Assembly: GCA_021851465.1 (NCBI GenBank)
Contig: JAJZDL010000159.1
Location: 1-6,784, forward strand
Direction: 5' to 3'
DNA from: Acidobacteriota bacterium
Lineage (GTDB): Bacteria; Acidobacteriota; Terriglobia; Terriglobales; Acidobacteriaceae
Length of the DNA stretch: 6,784 nt
A program made the position numbers and the translations under genes. Under the pieces are notes generated by a model. That model had not been told where the DNA came from. It did no database searches and saw only the letters and a program-made list of their open reading frames with translations. This document shows positions 1-5,096 of the stretch, piece by piece (position 1 is the stretch's first letter; the number at the start of each line of letters is the position of its first letter).

Positions 1-746
1 CGGTGGGAACCGTCTCCGAGTATCTGTGGAAGCTCGGTCGCAGGCTCTTTCGCCGCAACCTCGCCGTGCCTCGCTGGCTCGACCTGCCGTTGCGCAGCCT
101 GAAATATGTGCTGATGGCGTTCTTCCTCTACATCGTCGCCAGCATGTCGGCGGAGGCGCTGAACGATTTCATGCTGGCCCCGTTCGGCATCATCGCGGAC
201 GTCAAGATGCTGAACTTCTTCCGCAACCTGAGCTTTATCGGGATTGCGGTGCTGGGGTCGCTCGTCATCCTTTCTGTTTTGATCCGGAATTTCTGGTGCC
301 GGTTCCTGTGCCCCTACGGCGCGTTGATGGGACTGGTATCGACGCTGAGCCCGGTGCGCGTCCGCAGGGATGCGCAGGCGTGCATCGACTGCGGCAAGTG
401 CAGCAAGGCCTGCCCGTCCAGCCTGCCGGTCGACCGTCTGCTGCAGATACGGTCCGTGGAGTGCACCAGTTGCTTGGAATGCGTCGCTGTCTGCCCGGCC
501 GAGAATGCGCTTCAGATGGCCCTGCCGCGGCGCGGGCCAGCGTCTGCCGCCGATGCGCCCGCCGCCCGCTGGCGGGGCCGCACCGTACATCCGCTCACGG
601 TTGCGGGCGCGCTGGCCGTTCTCTTCTTGGCGCTGGTCGCGGCTGCGCGTGCAACCGGACACTGGCAGACCGACATTCCGCGCGATGTCTATATGCAGAT
701 GGTGCCGCACGCCGACGACTACGGCCATCAGGAGAGCCTGAACTAA
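1..746 (+). CDS. NapH/NosR/CcoG-like membrane polyferredoxin (5' partial)
   Basis: C-terminal part of a membrane-bound iron-sulfur electron-transfer protein. The first visible residues read (P)VGTVSE, which fits the CPVGT-type motif of this family, so the GTG at position 3 is an internal valine and the true start lies off the left edge. Numbering from that valine, membrane segments are seen at about 32-48, 76-94 and 197-215. Between the last two come the membrane-edge motif WCRFLCPYGAL (C99, C103) and two [4Fe-4S] sets: C127, C130, C133, C137 and C154, C157, C160, C164. A short polar tail follows the last helix. Related proteins (NapH, NosR, CcoG, YccM) pass electrons between quinols and periplasmic or cytoplasmic partners; which partner applies here cannot be seen. 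It converges on the cysteine operon with a 39-base gap and is probably unrelated to it. Family call is firm; the physiological role is unknown. Confidence 0.88.
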   Translation, partial: VGTVSEYLWKLGRRLFRRNLAVPRWLDLPLRSLKYVLMAFFLYIVASMSAEALNDFMLAPFGIIADVKMLNFFRNLSFIGIAVLGSLVILSVLIRNFWCRFLCPYGALMGLVSTLSPVRVRRDAQACIDCGKCSKACPSSLPVDRLLQIRSVECTSCLECVAVCPAENALQMALPRRGPASAADAPAARWRGRTVHPLTVAGALAVLFLALVAAARATGHWQTDIPRDVYMQMVPHADDYGHQESLN

Positions 747-785
747 GGATCTCTATCTGTCCTGGGCCATCAATACAGTCCTTCC

Positions 786-2009
786 CTAATACTTGGGCAG
801 GGTGGGATCGATCTTGTCGGCCCAGGCGAGGATGCCACCGGAGAGGTTTTCGACGTCGGTGAAGCCTGCGTTCTTCAGAATGAGCGCGGCCTTCTGGCTG
901 CGCCCGCCGGACTTGCAATGCACCACGATCTTGCGGTCCTTCTGGGCAACGAGCTCGCCGACGCGCCGTGCCAGTTCGCCGACAGGAATGAGTGGCGCTC
1001 CGATATGGACGATCTTGGCCTCGTGCGGCTCGCGCACATCGAGCAGGTAGAAGTCCTCCTTTGCGTCGAGGCGGCGTTTCAGCTCCTGCACGCCGATCTG
1101 CGGGATGCCATCGACCACCGGCGAATCGGCCACAGCCTTGTTCTGCGCCACCTCCAGCGGGCCGACGCTCTTTGGCCTCTCGATGCCGCAGAACTGGTCG
1201 TAGTCGATGAGCGCGGTGACTGTGGGGTGCGTTCCGCAGACAGGGCAGTCGGGGTTCTTGCGCAGCTTCAGGGTGCGGAAGCTCATGGCCAGCGCATCGA
1301 CCAGAAGGAGCCGACCGGCGAGCGAGTCGCCGATGCCGAGGATGTGCTTGATGACCTCGGTGGCCTGGATCATGCCGAGAAGCCCAGGCAGGATTCCCAG
1401 CACGCCACCCTCGGCGCACGAAGGCACCAGGCCCGGCGGCGGCGGCTCCGGATAAAGGCACCGGTAGCAGGGGCCATCCTCGGTGGCGAAGACGCTGGCC
1501 TGCCCCTCGAAGCGGTAGATCGAACCATACGCGTTCGGAATGCCCAGCAGGACGCAGGCGTCGTTGACCAGGTAGCGCGTCTGGAAGTTGTCCGTCCCGT
1601 CGGCGACGATGTCGTAGCCCTTCAGGATCTCCAGCGCGTTGGCGCTGGTGAGCATGGTGTTGTGCTTCACCACCTTCATGTGCGGGTTCAGGCCTTTGAG
1701 CATGATTTCGGCGGAATCGACCTTCAGCTTGCCGACGGTGGCAGTGGAGTGGATGATCTGGCGCTGCAGGTTGCTGGCGTCCACCGTGTCGAAGTCGACC
1801 AGGCCAAGCGTGCCGACGCCCGCGGCTGCGAGATACAGCGCCAGCGGGGCGCCCAGTCCTCCAGTGCCGACGCAGAGCACTTTAGCGGCCTTCAATCTCT
1901 GCTGGCCCTCCATGCCCACCTCGGGCAGGATCAGGTGCCGCGAGTAGCGCGAGATCTCCTCGTTGGTGAGTGTGGGGAGTTCAGTTTCAGGTAAAGTTGC
2001 GGTTGCCAT
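786..2009 (-). CDS. moeZ: CysO-activating adenylyltransferase-sulfurtransferase (MoeB/ThiF-like E1 + rhodanese)
   Basis: Protein of 407 aa combining an E1-like ThiF/MoeB domain (about residues 15-265) with a C-terminal rhodanese domain (about 306-405), the architecture of mycobacterial MoeZ and eukaryotic MOCS3/Uba4. Visible motifs: nucleotide-binding GTGGLG (48-53); VDFDTVDASNLQRQ, typical of E1 ATP binding; DGTDNF with D140; zinc pairs C181/C184 and C255/C258; C198 in the SCAEGG loop; and rhodanese active-site loop HCKSGGR with C365. The expected reaction is adenylation of the C-terminal glycine of a ubiquitin-like carrier followed by persulfide transfer to make a thiocarboxylate. As last gene of the cysM-mec-cysO transcript its likely client is the CysO encoded 84 bases upstream; MoaD may be a second client. 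Start chosen at 2009 because GAGGA lies 8 bases before that ATG; an in-frame ATG at 2033 has no comparable site. The name moeB would also be used by annotators. Confidence 0.93.
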   Translation of the reverse strand: MATATLPETELPTLTNEEISRYSRHLILPEVGMEGQQRLKAAKVLCVGTGGLGAPLALYLAAAGVGTLGLVDFDTVDASNLQRQIIHSTATVGKLKVDSAEIMLKGLNPHMKVVKHNTMLTSANALEILKGYDIVADGTDNFQTRYLVNDACVLLGIPNAYGSIYRFEGQASVFATEDGPCYRCLYPEPPPPGLVPSCAEGGVLGILPGLLGMIQATEVIKHILGIGDSLAGRLLLVDALAMSFRTLKLRKNPDCPVCGTHPTVTALIDYDQFCGIERPKSVGPLEVAQNKAVADSPVVDGIPQIGVQELKRRLDAKEDFYLLDVREPHEAKIVHIGAPLIPVGELARRVGELVAQKDRKIVVHCKSGGRSQKAALILKNAGFTDVENLSGGILAWADKIDPTLPKY

Positions 2010-2016
2010 TTCATTG

Positions 2017-2021
2017 TCCTC
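2017..2021 (-). promoter_or_regulatory. Ribosome binding site deciding the moeZ start
   Basis: On the minus strand GAGGA ends 7 to 8 bases before the ATG at 2009. The alternative in-frame ATG at 2033 has only an AACCCGC stretch in front of it. This favours the 407-residue protein over the 415-residue reading. Confidence 0.6.
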
Positions 2022-2022
2022 G

Positions 2023-2038
2023 CCCGCATCCATGCGGG
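2023..2038 (-). other. Perfect inverted repeat in the cysO-moeZ gap
   Basis: CCCGCAT, CC, ATGCGGG: two perfect 7-base arms separated by two bases, realistically a six- or five-base-pair stem with a short loop in RNA. It lies in the 84-base gap between cysO and moeZ, one base upstream of the moeZ ribosome binding site. No run of U follows, so it is not a standard intrinsic terminator. It may mark an RNA-processing or attenuation point that sets moeZ expression apart from cysO, but that is only a possibility. Confidence 0.35.
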
Positions 2039-2093
2039 TTTCAGTAGTGCCTACGGTTCCGGTTGCAAATGCGCGAGTGACGATCGAAGGCTG

Positions 2094-2435
2094 TTACAGC
2101 TTCGCGCCCTTCGGACAAAAATAGTTGCAAATCGCGTGGAGCGCATCTGCCGCGCCGTCCTCGCACCCGCCTGCAATAGATGGAATGACGGTCAGCTCGT
2201 CGCTCTCCCCGACAGGAGTCGATTCCTTCTGCGGCAGGTAGCGGATGTCGTCGTCGTTGAGGTAGATGTTGACGAAGCTGCGCAGCTTGCCTTCGCCTGT
2301 GTAGAGGTGCTGGCGCAACTCGGGAAACGCAGTCGTCAACTCTTGCAGTGCCTGGCCGACGGTTGCACCGGGGACGCCGACGGTCTGTTCTCCGCCGGTA
2401 TATGCGCGCAATGGCGTGGGGATGTGGATCTTCAT
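2094..2435 (-). CDS. cysO: CysO-type ubiquitin-like sulfur carrier with 23-residue C-terminal tail
   Basis: Protein of 113 aa in the MoaD/ThiS beta-grasp family. Residues 1-90 resemble M. tuberculosis CysO in pattern: an LRAYTGGEQTV segment (9-19), FVNIYLNDDDIRYL (54-67), and a strand LTVIPSIAGG ending in Gly89-Gly90, about where CysO normally stops. In this family the terminal glycine is adenylated and turned into a thiocarboxylate, the sulfur source for CysM. Oddly, 23 further residues follow, starting with Cys91 and holding cysteines at 91, 103 and 107. About three quarters of the tail codons end in G or C, so it looks like ordinary coding sequence. The Gly-Gly must be exposed by proteolysis before activation; the JAMM protease gene ends 17 bases upstream and is the obvious candidate. 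A ribosome binding site AGAGG (2442-2446) lies 6 bases before the ATG. The assignment as CysO rather than molybdopterin MoaD rests on both sequence and neighbours. Confidence 0.9.
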   Translation of the reverse strand: MKIHIPTPLRAYTGGEQTVGVPGATVGQALQELTTAFPELRQHLYTGEGKLRSFVNIYLNDDDIRYLPQKESTPVGESDELTVIPSIAGGCEDGAADALHAICNYFCPKGAKL

Positions 2436-2441
2436 TCCTGC

Positions 2442-2446
2442 CCTCT
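2442..2446 (-). promoter_or_regulatory. cysO ribosome binding site
   Basis: AGAGG within a GAGAGAGGG purine run on the minus strand, six bases before the ATG at 2435. It sits in the 17-base gap after the mec stop codon, so cysO can be initiated independently on the shared transcript. Confidence 0.6.
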
Positions 2447-2452
2447 CTCTTG

Positions 2453-2902
2453 TTAGGATTCAGTGCTGTCGAGTTCGATCTCGATGGGTTCGTCGCGGAA
2501 CGCCTTGTCTTCCTCGCCCGTGCCGGTGAGCAGGAAGGAGTTTGTGATTGCTGCCTTGCCCTGGTCGACACGCGTGATGACATACGAGCAGCCGAGCCAG
2601 TGCGCCTCGTTGTAATCGGTCTGCGACCACTGGGCGGGGCAGTCCGGGTGGGAGTGGTAGAAGCCGACGATGTCGAGGCCGAGGGTGCGCGCCTGGCGCT
2701 GGGTACGGATGAGCTCCTCGGGCGCGATGTTGTACCGGTTGTGCGCGGAGTCGGTGCGTGTGTTGCCGGCGCGCACGATCTGGCGGACGCGGTTTCCGTC
2801 CGGCGAGGCCTTGCCGAGCAACACGCCGCAGCACTCGTGCGGGTAGGTCTCTTCGCCGTGCGCTCGCAGGGCCGCGTAATCGGCATGGCTGAGATGCAAC
2901 AT
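2453..2902 (-). CDS. mec: JAMM/MPN+ metalloprotease, Mec+-like CysO-cysteine hydrolase
   Basis: Protein of 149 aa from the MLHLSH start; zinc metallopeptidase of the Mov34/JAMM family (M67). The full catalytic signature is present: Glu23 (in HECCGVLLG), then H83-S84-H85-P86, six residues, S93, two residues, D96. M. tuberculosis Mec+ with this fold cleaves CysO-cysteine to release free cysteine and regenerate CysO, and QbsD of the same family trims a carrier precursor. Here both jobs are plausible, because the neighbouring CysO has a tail after Gly-Gly. The gene sits between cysM and cysO on one transcript. Two starts are possible: the ATG at 2911 makes an ATGA overlap with the cysM stop but touches the GGGAGGG directly; the ATG at 2902 has GGAGG 10 bases upstream and gives the usual short N-terminus, so it is preferred. 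The same frame stays open far upstream across cysM, which is a shadow and not a fusion. Confidence 0.92.
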   Translation of the reverse strand: MLHLSHADYAALRAHGEETYPHECCGVLLGKASPDGNRVRQIVRAGNTRTDSAHNRYNIAPEELIRTQRQARTLGLDIVGFYHSHPDCPAQWSQTDYNEAHWLGCSYVITRVDQGKAAITNSFLLTGTGEEDKAFRDEPIEIELDSTES

Positions 2903-2907
2903 CCGGG

Positions 2908-3867
2908 TCATCCCTCCCGCCAGAAGCGTTCGCTCAGGTACTTGTCCGCCGAGTCGCAGAGGATCGTGACAATGACGGCCTCGCGCCCGGCGCGCGCCTC
3001 GCGCTCGGCGATGTCGAGCGATGTGGCGACCGCGCCCGCCGCCGAGACGCCGACCAGCAGGCCGTCGCGCCGGCCGAGGTCCTTCGCCATCGTGTAGGCG
3101 CGTTCGGTCTCCATAAAGATGTTGGCGTCGGCGAGCGCGGAGTCGTAGATGGACGGAACGATCGCTGTCGCCATGTGCTTGAGCCCCTCGAAGCCGTTGA
3201 ACGGCGAATCGGGCTGCATGGAGATGCACTGGATCGCAGGGTTGAGTTCCTTCAGCCTGCGCGTCGTGCCCATAAAGGTCCCGGTGGTGCCGAGGCCGGC
3301 GACGAAGTGCGTCACCTGTCCTTCGGTCTGCTTCCATATCTCGTTGGCCGTGGTGCGGTAGTGGGCCTTCCAGTTCTGCGGGTTGCCGTACTGGTCGGCG
3401 TAGAAGTAGCGCTCGGGTTCGGCTTCGGCCAGTAGGCGCGCCTTGCGGATCGCCCCGTCCGAGCCGTCCGCCGGATCGGTCCAGACGATCCGTGCGCCGT
3501 ATGCATCGAGGATGTGCTTGCGCTCCGGCGAGACGTTCGCGGGAACGCACAATGTCACGGGAAAGCCCAGCGCCGCGCCCAGCATGGCGTATGCAATGCC
3601 GGTATTTCCGCTGGTGGCGTCGAGCAGGCCGCGATCTGCGCCTCGCCGATGAAACGCAAGCTGGCCGCGCGCCTCGGCATCGAGTACGATCGCCGCAGCC
3701 GCGCGGTCCTTGATCGAGCCGCCGGGATTGACCCACTCCACCTTGCCCAGGATCTGCACGCCGGAGAGGTGCGCGGTCAGCCGGTCCAGCGCAAGCAGCG
3801 GCGTGTTGCCGATGCGATCGAGCAGCGACACTCCAAGAGCGCGCCCCGTTGCAATCATCGAAGACAT
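2908..3867 (-). CDS. cysM: Cysteine synthase, CysM/CysO-thiocarboxylate type (PLP enzyme)
   Basis: Fold-type II PLP enzyme of the cysteine synthase family, about 319 aa from this start. Seen in order: LLDRIGNTPLL, the family N-terminal motif; NPGGSIKDRAAAA, whose Lys is the PLP Schiff-base lysine; TSGNTGIAYA, which binds the substrate carboxylate; GLGTTGTFMG, the phosphate-binding glycine loop; and GVSAAGAVA near the C-terminus. It should condense an activated serine with a sulfur donor. Because mec, cysO and the E1-rhodanese follow on the same transcript, the donor is inferred to be CysO thiocarboxylate and the acceptor O-phosphoserine, as in M. tuberculosis CysM. The segment FNGFEGLKHM places a Lys roughly where the mycobacterial enzyme has the O-phosphoserine-contacting Arg220; this placement was made by eye. 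The start is uncertain: in-frame ATGs at 3918, 3894, 3867 and 3858. GGAAGGG just before 3867 suits 3867 or 3858. The stop overlaps the upstream mec ATG by ATGA. Confidence 0.92.
   Translation of the reverse strand: MSSMIATGRALGVSLLDRIGNTPLLALDRLTAHLSGVQILGKVEWVNPGGSIKDRAAAAIVLDAEARGQLAFHRRGADRGLLDATSGNTGIAYAMLGAALGFPVTLCVPANVSPERKHILDAYGARIVWTDPADGSDGAIRKARLLAEAEPERYFYADQYGNPQNWKAHYRTTANEIWKQTEGQVTHFVAGLGTTGTFMGTTRRLKELNPAIQCISMQPDSPFNGFEGLKHMATAIVPSIYDSALADANIFMETERAYTMAKDLGRRDGLLVGVSAAGAVATSLDIAEREARAGREAVIVTILCDSADKYLSERFWREG
2912..2918 (-). promoter_or_regulatory. Shine-Dalgarno inside the end of cysM, for mec
   Basis: GGGAGGG on the minus strand, within the last codons of cysM. It abuts the ATG at 2911, too close for normal initiation, and is 9 to 10 bases before the ATG at 2902. 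It implies translational coupling of mec to cysM and favours the 2902 start. Confidence 0.55.
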
Positions 3868-4014
3868 CCCTTCCACGGTGTACTGCGCTTCCATCCGTTT
3901 CGCCTGGCCCGGCCCCATCCGCTTTGGGCCGCACGGCCAGCCCTCTCGTGGAACGGATTTGAACGCTGGCCCTGGATGTGCGACAGTTAATCAGAGTCTA
4001 CCGCATCGAAACCT
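3868..4014. other. Divergent intergenic region between cysM and the 4015 gene
   Basis: About 147 bases that must hold the control signals for the cysteine operon (leftward) and possibly for the 4015 gene (rightward). The best leftward promoter guess is TTGCCA (4021-4016) with TAGACT (4000-3995), but the 15-base spacer is short, so support is weak. No palindromic operator, T-box or S-box-like leader was recognised. There is no clear Shine-Dalgarno before the ATG at 4015. Confidence 0.3.
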
Positions 4015-4425
4015 ATGGCAAAAACGAAGCAGCCACGAACCTTTACCGACGCACTTGCGACGCTTGCCGGACACCAATTCGATGTATCCGCGGCGCACGA
4101 CGCTTCAGGAACCGGCATTAAGGCCTTTCAGGTGCGCAAATACGGCTGCGCGGCAGAGATTGCCGCCGCGCCCGATGGCACCACAATGCTGCTGGCGCGG
4201 CCGGGATGGCTCCTGGGCGGCCGGATTGCGCGGCTGCTGGATCGCGGCTATCAAAAGTTCCTGAAGACGCCACAGGCTCAGATCCCCGCAACTGCGGAGC
4301 ATCTGCACGCCATCCATCAGTTCAGCGAGGAGCTGAACGAGGCGGCCGACGCCACCAGCCTCTACAACGAATCCCTCGGCACCACCAGCGACCGGTATCT
4401 ATACGACCGGGTGAGCGGGCGGTAA
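4015..4425 (+). CDS. Small protein of unknown function (136 aa)
   Basis: Not recognised as a named family. The protein is soluble, with no signal peptide and no membrane segment. The N-terminus is basic (MAKTKQPR). The first half (about 15-70) alternates short strands with a hydrophobic, glycine-rich segment GWLLGGRIARLLDRGYQKF; the second half (about 75-120) is predicted mainly helical, with a His/Glu-rich stretch HLHAIHQFSEELNEA, and ends in TSDRYLYDRV. Coding character matches its neighbours (G/C at third positions), and a strong intrinsic terminator lies 35 bases after the stop, which together support a real gene. The ATG lacks an obvious Shine-Dalgarno. It is divergent from cysM and so could share its regulation, but nothing in the sequence ties it to sulfur metabolism. 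Confidence 0.8.
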   Translation: MAKTKQPRTFTDALATLAGHQFDVSAAHDASGTGIKAFQVRKYGCAAEIAAAPDGTTMLLARPGWLLGGRIARLLDRGYQKFLKTPQAQIPATAEHLHAIHQFSEELNEAADATSLYNESLGTTSDRYLYDRVSGR

Positions 4426-4459
4426 CGGCCAGTCGCTCGGAGGCACGCAACACAATCCG

Positions 4460-4496
4460 CGCGCATCGCCAGAAGATGCGCGGCCCTCTTTTCTTT
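4460..4496 (+). terminator. Rho-independent terminator after the 4015 gene
   Basis: CGCGCATC (4460-4467) pairs perfectly with GATGCGCG (4475-4482), with the 7-base loop GCCAGAA between them. GGCCC and then CTCTTTTCTTT follow. It starts 35 bases after the stop at 4425 and insulates this gene from the ACT-domain gene downstream. Confidence 0.75.
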
Positions 4497-4607
4497 GCAT
4501 CCATCCCTGCCAGGCTCTGCACTGCTCTCCTCCCAGTTCCAACCCCGGCAATCGACGCCCTCCCCTCATAACGGCCCGTGGCCATGCAAAACCAGAGTAC
4601 ACGCCTC

Positions 4608-4613
4608 TATACT
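4608..4613 (+). promoter_or_regulatory. Candidate -10 box for the ACT-domain gene
   Basis: TATACT, one mismatch from TATAAT, 23 bases before the ATG at 4637; transcription would start near 4620 and leave a short leader of about 17 bases. No convincing TTGACA lies at the right distance: the 17-base-spaced hexamer is TGCAAA, three of six matches. The preceding terminator makes a fresh promoter here necessary. Confidence 0.35.
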
Positions 4614-4624
4614 GGATGCTTTGC

Positions 4625-4630
4625 GGAGGG
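4625..4630 (+). promoter_or_regulatory. Strong ribosome binding site deciding the ACT-gene start
   Basis: GGAGGG six bases before the ATG at 4637. The in-frame ATG at 4616 lies upstream of this site and has none of its own, so translation should begin at MPKVKEF. Confidence 0.7.
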
Positions 4631-4636
4631 AGTCTC

Positions 4637-5050
4637 ATGCCAAAGGTGAAGGAGTTTACCGTTACCATTGAAGACAAGCCGGGCGCATTGGGCAGATGCT
4701 TCGCCGCCTTGGCCGCACGAGGAATCAATATCCTCGCCTTTCAGTCCTATGTGGAGGAGGGTGAGAGTCTGGCCCGTCTAGTGGTTGACGATCCTGAGAG
4801 CGCCAAGGCTGTCCTCGGCGGCCTGCGCGCCATCTTCGAGCAGACGGAGGCGGCAACCATCCGCCTCGCCCACTGCCCCGGAGAACTGGGTCGCGCGGCC
4901 ACACGGCTGGGCGAACACAAGATCAACATCGACTACTCGTACTGCGGATTGGAGCCGGGATCGGCGCGCGCGCTCGTGGTCTTCGGCACCGACAACGCAT
5001 CCCACGCCGCAAAGCTGCTCGACGGGTTGGAGGCCGAAGAAGGCTCCTGA
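4637..5050 (+). CDS. Tandem ACT-domain protein (amino-acid sensor-like)
   Basis: Protein of 137 aa made of two ACT domains and nothing else. ACT-1 spans about residues 5-66, with the ligand-loop motif DKPGALG (13-19) and RGINILAF. ACT-2 spans about 73-132, with the matching CPGELG (80-85) and HKINIDYSY. ACT pairs normally bind small ligands, often amino acids, at the domain interface and control a linked enzyme; stand-alone tandem ACT proteins of this size are common but mostly uncharacterised. No catalytic or DNA-binding part is present, so it must act on a partner or merely bind ligand. Cytoplasmic. It begins after its own -10-like box and strong ribosome binding site, as a single-gene unit, and converges on the GH115 gene with 46 bases between stops. 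The proximity to a cysteine operon invites a sulfur amino-acid ligand, but this is speculation. Confidence 0.85.
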   Translation: MPKVKEFTVTIEDKPGALGRCFAALAARGINILAFQSYVEEGESLARLVVDDPESAKAVLGGLRAIFEQTEAATIRLAHCPGELGRAATRLGEHKINIDYSYCGLEPGSARALVVFGTDNASHAAKLLDGLEAEEGS

Positions 5051-5096
5051 GCGGAGTGCCCAGCCATGCGATCCCTATCGTCATGCGATGCGGACG

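Noticed and set aside
3..5. GTG as start codon of the polyferredoxin
   Set aside because: The residues fit the internal (C)PVGTVSE motif of the family and upstream helices are missing, so the gene is cut by the window edge.
747..785. Bidirectional terminator between the converging polyferredoxin and moeZ genes
   Set aside because: AAGGA/TCCTT and CTGT/ACAG can pair only with a seven-base bulge and no T-run on either strand; too weak to call.
918..1994. 358-residue plus-strand frame antisense to moeZ
   Set aside because: A shadow of a high-GC gene: no recognisable motif, and the opposite strand carries intact E1 and rhodanese motifs.
2094..2170. Frameshift as the cause of the CysO tail
   Set aside because: The beta-grasp frame runs unbroken through Gly-Gly, and no nearby frame gives a stop right after it. 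Loss of a TGA stop by a single base change remains possible and is noted in the findings.
2348..3097. 249-residue plus-strand frame across mec and cysO
   Set aside because: Antisense shadow spanning several real genes; composition is Val/Arg/Ala-rich with no domain.
2453..3934. 493-residue open frame on the minus strand, apparently a fusion to the JAMM domain
   Set aside because: Only the last 149 residues look like a protein family. The upstream part is an Arg-rich shadow of cysM, which occupies another frame with all its motifs.
3959..3991. Rightward promoter TTGAAC...GTTAAT for the 4015 gene
   Set aside because: The 21-base spacer is too long and both boxes match at only four of six positions.
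5065..5089. Direct repeat CATGCGAT, two copies 17 bases apart, in the gap after the ACT gene
   Set aside because: Only two 8-base copies with no further structure; expected by chance in such sequence.
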